Shown: positions 16,459-25,608 of the stretch, piece by piece
How positions within the stretch are numbered: position 1 is the stretch's first letter
Layout of the letters: each line of letters starts with the position of its first letter
NCBI GenBank assembly: GCA_050331575.1
Contig: JBHJGS010000012.1
Coordinates: forward strand, 1 to 64,000
DNA from: JBHJGS01 sp050331575
GTDB lineage: Bacteria; Pseudomonadota; Alphaproteobacteria; Sphingomonadales; Rhodothalassiaceae
Reading direction: 5' to 3'
Length of the DNA stretch: 64,000 nt
Translations under genes and position numbers: made by a program
Notes under the pieces: model-generated
What the model was told of the DNA's origin: nothing
The model's input: the letters and a program-made list of their open reading frames with translations, nothing else
The model's database searches: none

Positions 16459-18015
16459 ATGGGTGCTTTAGAATCTCTCCAGAAGAGAATCGGTGGTCTC
16501 TTCTTGATCTATTTGTGGGCGCATCTTGTCACCGTTCCATTGATGGGCCTCGTCTTAGACCAGCCCGTTCTCGGCGCAATGTTGCTGACGCTGTTTTTCT
16601 GCGGCGCCGCACAAGTCGTGTTTGCTTGGCAGGGATCAGGGCCGGCTTATCGGGCCACTGCTACGGTGGCTTCGGCGGGCATCGTGGCGTCGATGGTCTA
16701 CATGCTGCGCGGCCACCCGTTTCAGATCGATATGCACATGTATTTCTTCGCCGCGCTGGCATTGTCTGCGGCCTTTATTGATCGGGCCGCCTTGGTCGCA
16801 GCCGCGGCCTTCGTTGCGGCGCATCATTTGATCTTGAACTTCACGGTGCCGGCGTTCGTGTTTCCAGACGGGGCGAATTTCATCCGGGTGCTGTTTCACG
16901 CGATTGTCTTGATCGCGGAAACCGCTGGCCTGATCTACATCGTCGACCAGGTGCAGCGGGCGTTCGGGCGCACCGATCAGGCTCTGCGCGAAGCCGAGAC
17001 TGCCGCACAGGACGGCCTGGCGCGCGCGGCGGAAGCCGAAGCGGCGCAAATCGAGGCAACAGCGGCGCGCGATGCGGCCCAGGCGGCGACGCAGGGCGTG
17101 GAGGCCGCGCGGGCGGAATTGGAATCCCTGGGGCAGAAGCAACGAGATCTGGTGGCAGCGCAATTGACCGATCTGAGCCAGGCGGTGGAACAGGCTCTGG
17201 CCGAGGCGGTCGGCCGGGTCTCCGATCAGACGCGGCAATCGTTGGGAGCCGCTGACCGGCTGCGCCAGTCCACCGACAAGGTGGCAGGATTCGTCCAAGA
17301 CGCTGCCGGCGCCTCGGACACGGCGCGGCAGAATACCAGCACCGTGGCCTCGGCCGCGGAACAGCTGAAAGCCTCGATCGACGAGATTTTGCGGCAGATC
17401 CAGGGCACCAATGACCGCATTCAGCGCACGCAGGGAACGGCGCAGGAAACCCAGCAGACCGTGCATGGCCTCACGGAAGCGGCGACGCGTATCCGCCAGG
17501 TGGTCGGCCTGATCGACGAGATTGCCGAACAGACCAATTTGTTGGCGCTCAACGCCACGATCGAGGCCGCCCGCGCCGGTGAGGCCGGTAAGGGCTTTGC
17601 TGTCGTTGCCGGCGAGGTCAAGTCGCTGGCCAACCAGACGGCGAAATCGACCCAGGAAATCAGCGGCTTTGTGGATGATATGCTGGCGGTGGTCGATCGC
17701 GCCGCCACAGCGATTACGGAGATCGGCCGGCAGGTCAATGAAGTCGCCGACGCGGCCAATTCCATTGCCGCTGCCGCTGAACAACAAGGCGCTGCCACCG
17801 GCGAGATCGCGCGGTCGATCCTGCAGGCAACGCAGAGCGTGGAAACCGTCGGACGCCATGTCGGTGCCGTCGCTGACGAGGCGCAGGGCAATGCCGGACT
17901 GGCCGCGGAAATGGTGGAGCAAGCGGAGCGGATCAATTCCGAAGTCGGCGCTATTCAAGACGAGATTGGCAGCCTGATCCGGACCGTCACGAGCCGCACT
18001 GGTCCCTCCTCCTAA
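16459..18015 (+). CDS. methyl-accepting chemotaxis protein with multi-pass membrane sensor
   Basis: A 518-residue chemoreceptor. The first 170 residues form about five or six transmembrane helices with almost no periplasmic domain, including IDMHMYFFAALAL and AAHHLILNF; the histidines near the membrane are conserved in this receptor subtype and could bind a ligand or metal. A long coiled coil follows, then the MCP signalling tip (about residues 352-400) with EQTNLLALNATIEAARAGE and KGFAVVAGEVK. There is no HAMP domain of normal length. The protein should control CheA at the inner membrane. GTG 16441 is an alternative start, and neither start has a strong ribosome-binding site. No che genes are nearby. 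Confidence 0.9.
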   Translation: MGALESLQKRIGGLFLIYLWAHLVTVPLMGLVLDQPVLGAMLLTLFFCGAAQVVFAWQGSGPAYRATATVASAGIVASMVYMLRGHPFQIDMHMYFFAALALSAAFIDRAALVAAAAFVAAHHLILNFTVPAFVFPDGANFIRVLFHAIVLIAETAGLIYIVDQVQRAFGRTDQALREAETAAQDGLARAAEAEAAQIEATAARDAAQAATQGVEAARAELESLGQKQRDLVAAQLTDLSQAVEQALAEAVGRVSDQTRQSLGAADRLRQSTDKVAGFVQDAAGASDTARQNTSTVASAAEQLKASIDEILRQIQGTNDRIQRTQGTAQETQQTVHGLTEAATRIRQVVGLIDEIAEQTNLLALNATIEAARAGEAGKGFAVVAGEVKSLANQTAKSTQEISGFVDDMLAVVDRAATAITEIGRQVNEVADAANSIAAAAEQQGAATGEIARSILQATQSVETVGRHVGAVADEAQGNAGLAAEMVEQAERINSEVGAIQDEIGSLIRTVTSRTGPSS

Positions 18016-18369
18016 GGGCCGAGAGCTGTACAATCTCGCGGGACTTCACAGTGTCACAAAAAATTAAACTGCGCCCCGCGCTGAACGCTCGCAATCGCGC
18101 AAAAAGATGGACACGGCAGGCGCAATAGAAATTCTTCAGTCGTTTCAAAATGTGCGTCGATCCTGTTTTCTGCCTTAGCGTTTGAGAGCTTTCGCCAATC
18201 CGATGACAGCCGTTGCGCCGGCGCCGATTTCAGCGCTGCGAAAAGCGATTTCTGCAAGGCCCATGACTTTTCATTCCCGATCGGTTAGGCTAAGGGCCGC
18301 GTTGCGGGGGGCGCTGACCGGCGCCTGCTGACGTTCCTGATTCATCTGAACCAAATGAAAGGGTCTGCC
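18016..18369. other. intergenic region upstream of the betaine operon
   Basis: 354 bases without a credible gene. It is richer in A and T than its neighbours in places (an ACAAAAAATTAAAC stretch at 18056-18069), as expected for the control region of an osmotically induced operon. No good -35/-10 pair or operator could be singled out by eye. A 67-residue frame on the minus strand has no supporting feature. Confidence 0.5.
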
Positions 18370-19227
18370 ATGAGCGGTGCAAGGCCAATGGTCGCGTCTA
18401 AGCGGCCCCGGCAAAAAGTTGGGCATGACCGTCCAAAGGCACAGGATTTCGGGCAAAACCCCACCTCTGTGCGCGATACCGACCATTATCAGGCGGAGTA
18501 TGTGCAAAGCTTTGTCGAAAAGTGGGACGAATTGATCGATTGGGACGCGCGCGCCGACAGCGAGGGGCGCTTTTTCATCGACATGCTGCGCGCGCGTGGC
18601 AAGGAAAGCGTGCTGGATGTGGCCACGGGCACCGGCTTTCACTCCGTGCAATTGCAAAAGGCCGGGTTTCAGGTCACCAGCGTGGACGGGTCTGCAGAGA
18701 TGCTGGCCAAAGCGTTTGAAAATGGTTGCCGGCGCGGCCTGATCCTGAAAACCGCCCATGCCGATTGGCGCTGGCTGAACAGGGATATTTTGGGCAAATA
18801 TGATGCCATCATTTGCCTGGGCAATTCCTTCACGCACTTGTTCGACGATGATGATCGCCGTCGCGCCCTGGCGGAATTCTACGCCGCCTTAAAGCATGAT
18901 GGGGTGCTGATCCTGGATCATCGCAACTATGACCGTCTGCTCGATCACGGTCAGGCGTCCCGCCATAAATATTATTATTGCGGCGATCAGGTCACCGCGG
19001 AACCGGAATATGTGGACGATAGCCTGGCGCGCTTTAAATACTCCTTCCAGGATGGCTCGGTCTACCATCTGAATATGTACCCGCTGCGCAAGAAATATAT
19101 GCGCACGCTGATGCGCCAGGTTGGCTTTCAGCGCGTGAAAACCTACGGGGATTTTCAGGAAAGCTTTGAGGATACCGAGCCCGATTTCCTTATCCACGTT
19201 GCGGAGAAAGCCTATCATGAAAGCTGA
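18370..19227 (+). CDS. glycine/sarcosine N-methyltransferase
   Basis: A 285-residue SAM-dependent methyltransferase that converts glycine to sarcosine and then dimethylglycine, the first half of de novo glycine betaine synthesis. Seen in sequence: YVQSFVEKWDELIDWDARA near residue 44, the SAM motif SVLDVATGTGFHSV (about 80-93), and DWRWLN then CLGNSFTHLFDDD, a stretch very characteristic of bacterial GSMT. Start ATG 18370 has GAAAGGG upstream; ATG 18355 overlaps that site. The 3' end overlaps the next methyltransferase by 11 bases. This enzyme class is typical of halophiles such as Ectothiorhodospira and Aphanothece. Confidence 0.93.
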   Translation: MSGARPMVASKRPRQKVGHDRPKAQDFGQNPTSVRDTDHYQAEYVQSFVEKWDELIDWDARADSEGRFFIDMLRARGKESVLDVATGTGFHSVQLQKAGFQVTSVDGSAEMLAKAFENGCRRGLILKTAHADWRWLNRDILGKYDAIICLGNSFTHLFDDDDRRRALAEFYAALKHDGVLILDHRNYDRLLDHGQASRHKYYYCGDQVTAEPEYVDDSLARFKYSFQDGSVYHLNMYPLRKKYMRTLMRQVGFQRVKTYGDFQESFEDTEPDFLIHVAEKAYHES

Positions 19228-20056
19228 GATGTCCGCCTCTTCCCGAGTTGCCGAAGATTATTATGACAGTGCGGATGCCGATGCCTTCTACGCCACCATC
19301 TGGGGCGGTGAAGATATCCATGTCGGGCTTTATGATCCGCCGGATCTGCCGATCCGCGCGGCCAGCCACGCCACCGTGGAGCACATGGCCCGAACCGTGG
19401 GACCACTCAGCTCGGACAGCCACGTGCTCGATCTCGGTGCGGGTTATGGTGGCGCGGCGCGCTATCTGGCCGAACGGTTCGGCTGCTCGGTGACCTGCTT
19501 GAACATCAGCGAAACCCAGAATGCGCACAATCGCAAGCTGACCGAGGCGGCCGGCTTGGCCGACAAGGTGACGGTCCTGCACGGCACCTTCGAGAGCGTC
19601 CCGGCCGACGATGCCAGTTTCGATGTCGTTTGGTCGCAGGATGCCCTGTTGCATTCCAGTTGGCGCGAGCGTGCCTTAGCCGAGGCGGCGCGCGTGCTCA
19701 AGCCAGGCGGTCAGCTTATCTTCACCGATCCGTGCCAATCCGATGACTGCCCGGCCGGCGTGCTGGATGCGGTGCTCGACCGCATCCACCTGGACAGCCT
19801 GGGGTCCTTCGCCTTTTATCGCCAGGCCGCGGCCAAGCATGGGCTGGCTGAGAAAGGTGTGGAGGACTTGACCGTGCATTTGGGGCGGCATTACGCCCGC
19901 GTCAGACAGGTATTGGAAAGCCGGTATGAGGAAATGACGGCGAAATCATCCAAGGCCTATGTCGACCGCATGATCGCCGGCCTGCAGCATTGGGTCGACG
20001 GCGCGTCCCGCGGCTATCTGGCCTGGGGCATCTTGCACTTCGTCAAGCAGCCGTAA
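19217..20056 (+). CDS. sarcosine/dimethylglycine N-methyltransferase
   Basis: A 279-residue SAM-dependent methyltransferase completing betaine synthesis (sarcosine to dimethylglycine to glycine betaine). The opening VAEDYYDSADADAFYATIWGG with HVGLYD is characteristic of SDMT, followed by SAM motif HVLDLGAGYGGAARYLA (about residues 72-88) and WSQDALLHSS. The ATG at 19217 lies inside the end of the GSMT gene, so translation is coupled. Together with GSMT and the BCCT transporter it forms a compact osmoprotection operon. Confidence 0.93.
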   Translation: MKAEMSASSRVAEDYYDSADADAFYATIWGGEDIHVGLYDPPDLPIRAASHATVEHMARTVGPLSSDSHVLDLGAGYGGAARYLAERFGCSVTCLNISETQNAHNRKLTEAAGLADKVTVLHGTFESVPADDASFDVVWSQDALLHSSWRERALAEAARVLKPGGQLIFTDPCQSDDCPAGVLDAVLDRIHLDSLGSFAFYRQAAAKHGLAEKGVEDLTVHLGRHYARVRQVLESRYEEMTAKSSKAYVDRMIAGLQHWVDGASRGYLAWGILHFVKQP

Positions 20057-20064
20057 CGCTGTCG

Positions 20065-21588
20065 ATGCGTGCGGAGAATGGCTGGCTTAAGGGCCTGAAC
20101 CCGACGGTCGCCCTTGTGTCCAAGGGCGTCATCGCCGTCTTTGTGCTGTTCGGCGTGTTGATGACCGACACCGCCTCGGTCACCTTCACCGCCTTGAAGG
20201 ACAATATCATCGCCGCGGTCAGCTGGCTTTATATCGGCGGCGTGGCGGTGGCGCTGGTCATCGTCTTGTGGCTGATGGTCAGCCGCTTCGGCGCGATCAA
20301 GCTGGGCCGGCCGGAGGACAAACCGGAATTCTCGTTGTTCGCCTGGTTCTCCATGCTGTTCGCCGCCGGCATGGGCATCGGGCTGGTTTTCTGGAGTGTG
20401 GCCGAACCGATCACCCATCTGCACGGCACGCCGTTTTCGCCGGCGATAGACAATGAGCGCGCCGCGGAAGTGGCGCTGCGCGTGACCTATTTTCACTGGG
20501 GCCTGCACCCCTGGGCGATCTATGCCCTGGTCGGCATGATCTTCGCCTATTTCGGTTTCCGCCGCGGGCTGCCGCTGACCGTGCGCTCCGCTTTGTACCC
20601 GCTGATCGGCGACCGCATCTACGGGCCGATCGGCCATGGCGTCGACATCTTGTCGATCTTCGCCACCACCTTCGGCGTCGCCACCTCGCTGGGCTTCGGT
20701 GCAGCGCAGATCAATACCGGTTTGAACGCCCTGTTCGGGGTGGAGATTTCGTTGGGCTTTCAGCTGATGATCGTGGCGGTGATCACTGGCTTTGCCGTGA
20801 TCTCGGTGGCGTCCGGCCTGGACCGCGGCATCAAGCTGTTGAGCGAGGGCAATCTGTGGCTGTCGATCGGGCTGTTGGGCTTTGTGCTGGTGTTCGGGCC
20901 CACCGCCTATCTGATCGAGAGCTTTCTGCAGGCGACCGGGGATTATTTGCAGAATATCGTCTGGATGAGCCTGTGGACCGATGTGAATATGAATCGCGGC
21001 TGGCAGGCGGATTGGACGACCTTTTACTGGGGCTGGTGGATTTCCTGGTCACCGTTCGTCGGCATGTTCATCGCGCGCATTTCGCGCGGGCGCACCATCC
21101 GGGAATTCCTGTTGGGCGTCTTGTTCGTGCCCACCGTGCTGACCTTCTTATGGTTGGCGATCCTGGGCGGCACCGCCTTGCATGTGGAGCTGTTCGAGGG
21201 CGGCGGCATCGCCCAGGCGGTGGATGAGGATATCACGCTGGCGCTTTATGCCATGCTGGAGCGGCTCGATCCCGGTCTGCTGGGCTCGTTGATCGCCGGG
21301 CTGGCGACCTTGCTGATCGCGACCTATTTCATCACCTCATCGGATTCCGGCACCTTGGTGGTCAACACCATCTTGTCGGTGGGTGATCCCAATCCGCCGG
21401 TTGGACACCGCGTGATCTGGGGGATCAGCGAGGGCGCTGTCGCTGCGATCTTGTTGGCCGCGGGCGGGTTGGCCGCGCTCCAGGCCGCAGCGATTTCCGC
21501 AGCCTTGCCATTTTCGATCATCTTGATCTTCATGACCGCGGGCTTTCTGCGCGCGGTCACCCAAGAGGTGCCGAAATCGCCACGCTGA
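20065..21588 (+). CDS. BCCT family betaine/choline/carnitine transporter
   Basis: A 507-residue, 12-helix inner-membrane symporter. Family signatures: FAAGMGIGLVFWSVAEP near residue 95 and the Trp-rich substrate segment FYWGWWISWSPFVGMFIARISRGRTIREF (residues about 321-350). It starts 8 bases after the SDMT gene, so uptake and synthesis of betaine are likely expressed together. The GMGIG motif, and not a GMGMG-type substitution, suggests sodium coupling, although coupling ion and substrate cannot be proven. The C-terminal tail is short, so it may lack the long osmosensing domain of BetP. Confidence 0.93.
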   Translation: MRAENGWLKGLNPTVALVSKGVIAVFVLFGVLMTDTASVTFTALKDNIIAAVSWLYIGGVAVALVIVLWLMVSRFGAIKLGRPEDKPEFSLFAWFSMLFAAGMGIGLVFWSVAEPITHLHGTPFSPAIDNERAAEVALRVTYFHWGLHPWAIYALVGMIFAYFGFRRGLPLTVRSALYPLIGDRIYGPIGHGVDILSIFATTFGVATSLGFGAAQINTGLNALFGVEISLGFQLMIVAVITGFAVISVASGLDRGIKLLSEGNLWLSIGLLGFVLVFGPTAYLIESFLQATGDYLQNIVWMSLWTDVNMNRGWQADWTTFYWGWWISWSPFVGMFIARISRGRTIREFLLGVLFVPTVLTFLWLAILGGTALHVELFEGGGIAQAVDEDITLALYAMLERLDPGLLGSLIAGLATLLIATYFITSSDSGTLVVNTILSVGDPNPPVGHRVIWGISEGAVAAILLAAGGLAALQAAAISAALPFSIILIFMTAGFLRAVTQEVPKSPR

Positions 21589-21661
21589 GCGGCCGGCTTG
21601 CGCGGCGAAATGTCCCTATGGCAAAGGGGCGCTTCGTCTTGACCGAAAGGCTTCGCCGTCC

Positions 21662-22897
21662 GTGACCCCGCTTGCCATCAGTCTGGAGGATGTCCGTGCC
21701 GCAGCCCGGACCATCCAGGACGCCATCGTCCGCACCCCGTCCGACCAGTCTTACACTCTGTCCGCCATGACCGGGGCGGATATCCGCCTGAAGTTCGAAA
21801 TTTTCCAATTCACCGCCTCCTTCAAGGAGCGCGGCGCGCTGAACCGGCTAAGCGCGTTGAGCGCGGAGGAACGCGCCCGCGGCGTGATTGCCATGAGCGC
21901 GGGCAATCATGCCCAGGGCGTGGCCTATCACGCCACCCGTCTGGGTATTCCTGCCACCATCGTGATGCCGCGCGGCACCCCCTTCACCAAGGTCAAGCGC
22001 ACCGAGGAACTGGGCGCGGAGGTGGTGCTGATCGGCGACAGCCTGGACGAGGCGCGGGCGGAGGCTGAGCGCATCCGCCAGGAGCGCCAACTGGTGTTCA
22101 TCCACCCATATGATGATCCGCTGATCATGGCGGGCCAGGGCACGGTCGCGTTGGAATTTCTCGACCAGGAGCCGGATATCGATACCCTGGTGATCCCCAT
22201 CGGTGGGGGCGGCTTGATCGCGGGATGTGCGGTCGCTGCTAAGGCGCTGAGACCGGACATCCGCATCTTGGGGGTTCAGTCAGAGGCGTTTCCCGGCATG
22301 AAGGCGGCCCTGGCCGGGCAGGAAATCAAGCCCGTGCGCCAAACTGTTGCGGAAGGCATTGCCGTGAAGCAGCCGGGCAAGCTGACACGGGACGTGGTCC
22401 GCCGGCTGGTCGATGACATCTTGATCGTTTCGGAGGATCGCATCGAGGAGGCCATCGACCTGTTCATGGAAATCGAAAAGGTTGTGGTGGAAGGGGCCGG
22501 GGCCGCCGGCCTGGCCGCAGTGCGTCAGTTTCCGGACTTGTTTGAGGGGCGCAAGGTGGGCCTGGTCGCCTGTGGCGGCAATATCGACCCGCGCACCTTG
22601 GTCGCCTGCGTCATGCGTGGACTGGTGCGCGACGGTCGCATGTGCCGGTTGCGCGTGGCCACCTTGGATCAGCCCGGTGCCCTGGCGCGGGTCACGACCG
22701 CCGTCGCCGAAGCCGGTGGCAATATCATGGAAGTCTATCATCAGCGGCAGTTCGCCGCCACGCCGGTGAAATATACCGAGATTGAACTGGTCATAGAGAC
22801 CAAGGACCGGCGCCATTCAGAGCGGGTGATTCGCGCCTTGCAGGATCAGGGCTTGGAGGTGAGCAACACCTCCAAGCTGGAAGGCTTTCGGACCTGA
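21662..22897 (+). CDS. threonine ammonia-lyase (biosynthetic-type, with ACT domain)
   Basis: A 411-residue fold-type II PLP enzyme that deaminates threonine to 2-oxobutanoate, the entry to isoleucine. The PLP lysine is in TASFKERGA (Lys55), SAGNHAQGVA is the substrate loop, and GGGGLIAG binds the cofactor phosphate. The C-terminal part (about residues 330-405) is an ACT regulatory domain beginning CRLRVATLDQPGALARVTTAVAEAGG, giving feedback control. GTG 21662 is the start; AAAGG lies about 10 bases upstream. This matches the short single-ACT ilvA/tdcB-like form common in alphaproteobacteria. Confidence 0.92.
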   Translation: MTPLAISLEDVRAAARTIQDAIVRTPSDQSYTLSAMTGADIRLKFEIFQFTASFKERGALNRLSALSAEERARGVIAMSAGNHAQGVAYHATRLGIPATIVMPRGTPFTKVKRTEELGAEVVLIGDSLDEARAEAERIRQERQLVFIHPYDDPLIMAGQGTVALEFLDQEPDIDTLVIPIGGGGLIAGCAVAAKALRPDIRILGVQSEAFPGMKAALAGQEIKPVRQTVAEGIAVKQPGKLTRDVVRRLVDDILIVSEDRIEEAIDLFMEIEKVVVEGAGAAGLAAVRQFPDLFEGRKVGLVACGGNIDPRTLVACVMRGLVRDGRMCRLRVATLDQPGALARVTTAVAEAGGNIMEVYHQRQFAATPVKYTEIELVIETKDRRHSERVIRALQDQGLEVSNTSKLEGFRT

Positions 22898-22904
22898 GGC
22901 GGAC

Positions 22905-23300
22905 TTACTGGCTGTTCAACGCCACCTCATAGTTGGCGTTCGGGCCGACCTTGAAGCCACAGCGGCCCTCGGCATCCATTTTCTCAAACGGGCACATCGA
23001 CCGGCTGCCCATGGCATCGCCGACAATCTGCAATTCCGCGCGATCATCGGTCTCCACGGTGCAGCTGCCGACCACAAGATCCTTGAGCACCAGCGACGCG
23101 GTGCTCATGGTGCCGCGGCCATTTTCCTGCCGGGTCTTCTGACGGTCGCGGCTGTCGGTCCAATTGCAGGAAATGCTCCAGCTGCCCTTGCCGGACAGAT
23201 CGAGAACCACGGTATCGGCGTGAGCGGCCACCGGCGCCAAGACCAGTGCAAGGCCGGTCGCGACGGCACCGAGACGGACGGATTTGCGCATGGCAGACAT
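22905..23300 (-). CDS. small secreted cysteine-containing protein, hypothetical
   Basis: A 131-residue exported protein with a signal peptide ending AAHA and a mature beta-rich domain carrying four cysteines (ISCNW, VGSCTVE, RSMCPFE, EGRCGFK), probably two disulfides. No family recognised. Two ATGs are possible (23300 with GGGGAG at 7 bases, and 23291). It converges with the threonine ammonia-lyase gene across 7 bases. A perfect TATAAT lies upstream. Confidence 0.72.
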   Translation of the reverse strand: MSAMRKSVRLGAVATGLALVLAPVAAHADTVVLDLSGKGSWSISCNWTDSRDRQKTRQENGRGTMSTASLVLKDLVVGSCTVETDDRAELQIVGDAMGSRSMCPFEKMDAEGRCGFKVGPNANYEVALNSQ

Positions 23301-23332
23301 TCCTTTTCTCCCCTAACGTAAAGGACCGGATC

Positions 23333-23338
23333 ATTATA
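23333..23338 (-). promoter_or_regulatory. -10 box of the small secreted protein gene
   Basis: Perfect TATAAT on the minus strand, 33 bases upstream of the ATG. No good -35 at 16-18 bases (GACTTG at 16 bases is poor), so it may need an activator or an extended -10. Confidence 0.45.
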
Positions 23339-23560
23339 CCATTGCTTCATCGCGCAAGTCATGCCGCTCGGCATCGGTCGCAGGAAAAATGATCCGTGCC
23401 GCCCCGCAGCCGGCGCGATCCTCGATCCTCGCCATCTGACATCGGACCGTTGCGCGGCTTGCTGCCGCTGGGGGGGGCGACGCGCGCGGCCCGCTGCGCC
23501 TGTCCGCCCAAGCAATCGGAGCGGTCTGATTTCGCGGCCTGACGCACATGGCTGACACGC

Positions 23561-24547
23561 TCAGCCGGTCTCCGGAGAGCCGTCGGTCAAGGCCGCGCAG
23601 AGGGCCGGTTCCACCGGCCCCGCGCGCCAGCCCAGGCGGGTTTTGGCGTGGCTGCTGTCGATCCGGCGCGCATACTTGACCAGGCGCACGCCCTCAAGGC
23701 TTGCCACCGGCGGCTGACCGGTGGCCGCCGCCACGCCGCCGGCCAGCCGCGCCACCGAATTGGCCAGCCAATAGGGCAGCTGGCGCCGCGGCATCGGCTT
23801 GGCCGTATAGGGCGCGACCAGATCCATGACCTGCTCAAAGCTTAGATGACTGCCGCCCAACAAGAAGCGGTCACCGGTCCGGCCGTGTTCGGCTGCCAGA
23901 AGGTGCGCGGCGGCGACATCGGCCACCGGCGCCATATTGAACAGGCACGGCAAGTAGGCCGGGGGCGGCGCGGCGATGAGGTCCGCCAGCATCTTACTGG
24001 GCGGGGTAAGGCCGCGATCGCCTGGCCCGACCGGTATCGTCGGATAGACGATCCGCACCGGCACGCCGGCTGCCGCGGCGGCCCGCGCCAGCTGCTCGGC
24101 CCGCCATTTCGAGCGGGTATAAGGTCCCGCCATCGCGGTCAGCGGTGGCAGCGGTTGATCTTCCGCGATGGCCGAAGGGTCCGGGTCATTCCAACCGCGC
24201 AGGATCACTTCCGTGGAGGTATGCACCACCGCCTCGGGTCGGCTGCGCGCCAGGCAAGACAATAAGGTGCTGGTGCCGGCGACATTGACATGGGCATAGC
24301 AGCGGGGGTCGCGCTGCCAAAGGTGCGTGATCGCGGCCAGGTGGAAAACCCAGCGCGCGCCCTGTGCTGCAGCGGCCAAGCTGTCGGCATCGGCCAGGTT
24401 GGTTGCCATGTGTGTCACGCCGTCGATCGTCTGGGGCAGGGGCGCGGGATCGACCACGCGCACCTGCCAGCCGCGCGCAACCAATTGCTGCACAAGGTGC
24501 CAGCCGATAAAGCCGCAGCCACCGGTTACCATTGCGATTGCGCTCAT
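23561..24547 (-). CDS. extended SDR, NAD(P)-dependent epimerase/reductase
   Basis: A 328-residue Rossmann protein with TGGCGFIGWHL (residues 8-18), LAAITH, and the catalytic Tyr/Lys pair in PYTRSKWRAEQL. The HLWQRDPRCYAHVNVAGT stretch recalls HpnA-type hopanoid-associated epimerases and dihydroflavonol reductase/3-beta-HSD-like proteins; a definite substrate cannot be given. Its ATG overlaps the stop of the beta-propeller gene (ATGA), making it the last gene of a coupled three-gene operon. Confidence 0.85.
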   Translation of the reverse strand: MSAIAMVTGGCGFIGWHLVQQLVARGWQVRVVDPAPLPQTIDGVTHMATNLADADSLAAAAQGARWVFHLAAITHLWQRDPRCYAHVNVAGTSTLLSCLARSRPEAVVHTSTEVILRGWNDPDPSAIAEDQPLPPLTAMAGPYTRSKWRAEQLARAAAAAGVPVRIVYPTIPVGPGDRGLTPPSKMLADLIAAPPPAYLPCLFNMAPVADVAAAHLLAAEHGRTGDRFLLGGSHLSFEQVMDLVAPYTAKPMPRRQLPYWLANSVARLAGGVAAATGQPPVASLEGVRLVKYARRIDSSHAKTRLGWRAGPVEPALCAALTDGSPETG

Positions 24548-25608
24548 GCCGCCTCGCGTCGCTCACACACCAGAAGCCCGCTGTCATATCCAGCGCCCGC
24601 GATCAACTGCTGGTCGGTCAACACGGCCGCGGTCGCACCGGATAGATGGCCCGCGCCCTGATACAGGCGCTGCGCGTCTCCGTCGGGCCGGATGCGCACG
24701 ATCTGACTGGGCGCGGTGCCAATCAGGCCGGCGCGAAACAGCGCGTAGCGCAGCAGCCGCGGATGGCCCGCGCTGATCACGCCGCTAGGGGCGATCGCCA
24801 AATTGTCCGGCGCATGCGGCACAGGCACAGGGCTCAGCGGCCGTGCGTTCCAGCGACCGTCAGGATGCTGTTCTATGGCCAGCCGGCTCACTCGCCCCGC
24901 CCGTGTCTCTGCCACCCACATCAGGCCGCGCTCAGGGTCTATAGCCAAGCCGTTGGCGAACACCAGGGCGTCAGCGAGGCGTTCAAGCCGGCCGTGCTGC
25001 GCCACCAAGACGGCGCCGCTGGCGGCCCGGCGGGCATTCTCCCATAACCGATCAGGCCCGCCACAGGCGCGGCGATCCAGGCTGACAAACACGGTTTGCG
25101 CAGACGGCGCGGCCAATCCGTTGGCACTGCAAAGCCGGCGGTCTCTGAGCCGCTGAACCAGGCTGATCTGGCCATCGGCCAGGCGCCATTGCACCAGGTC
25201 CACCGGCGCTTGCCGGTCCGATCCGTGCCGGTCCAAACTGAACAGATGGATGTCCGCCCCCGCACCATGCACGGCTAAGCCGTGGGCACGCACGCCGCGA
25301 ACCAGGCTGTCGGCTTGCAAGGCCGCGCCCGGCGCCAAGGGGAGGGTCAGGCGGTAAAGCCCTCCGGCCGGTGGGTTTGGGTGCCGACGGTCATAGGCGG
25401 CCAGAAACAAGCTGTTGCCGGCCTGGGCGAGAGCTTCAATTCCCGTTAACGGCCGGCCCTCAGCCACAACCGCGCTGTGCCGACACGCCGCCAACATGGG
25501 GTGAAGGAAAGCGGCGCCGGGCGGCCAGAAGATGAGGGTGACGGCGAGCATCAGGGCGATGAGGCCGGTCACGGTGGCCAGCAGACCAAGCCGTCGTCTT
25601 CCCCTCAT
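24544..25608 (-). CDS. membrane-anchored beta-propeller protein, SMP-30/paraoxonase-like
   Basis: A 354-residue protein with an N-terminal membrane segment (LGLLATVTGLIALMLAVTLIFW) and a six-bladed-propeller-type body facing outward. Typical SMP-30/gluconolactonase or arylesterase sites are seen: SANGLAAP, FANGLAIDPERGLMWVAET, and APDNLAIAPSG, each placing Asn or Asp where calcium ligands sit. A lactone or ester hydrolase is likely. The ATG at 25608 overlaps the upstream sulfotransferase stop by 4 bases. Confidence 0.78.
   Translation of the reverse strand: MRGRRRLGLLATVTGLIALMLAVTLIFWPPGAAFLHPMLAACRHSAVVAEGRPLTGIEALAQAGNSLFLAAYDRRHPNPPAGGLYRLTLPLAPGAALQADSLVRGVRAHGLAVHGAGADIHLFSLDRHGSDRQAPVDLVQWRLADGQISLVQRLRDRRLCSANGLAAPSAQTVFVSLDRRACGGPDRLWENARRAASGAVLVAQHGRLERLADALVFANGLAIDPERGLMWVAETRAGRVSRLAIEQHPDGRWNARPLSPVPVPHAPDNLAIAPSGVISAGHPRLLRYALFRAGLIGTAPSQIVRIRPDGDAQRLYQGAGHLSGATAAVLTDQQLIAGAGYDSGLLVCERREAA

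Noticed and set aside
15948..16460. 170-residue frame opposite the small membrane protein
   Set aside because: Ala/Arg/Pro/Thr low complexity and no signal, against a clear membrane helix on the plus strand.
18054..18257. 67-residue minus-strand frame before the betaine operon
   Set aside because: No ribosome-binding site, no domain, in a probable control region.
24582..24590. CTGTCATAT, a Pho half-site
   Set aside because: Single half-site inside a coding region without a second repeat.
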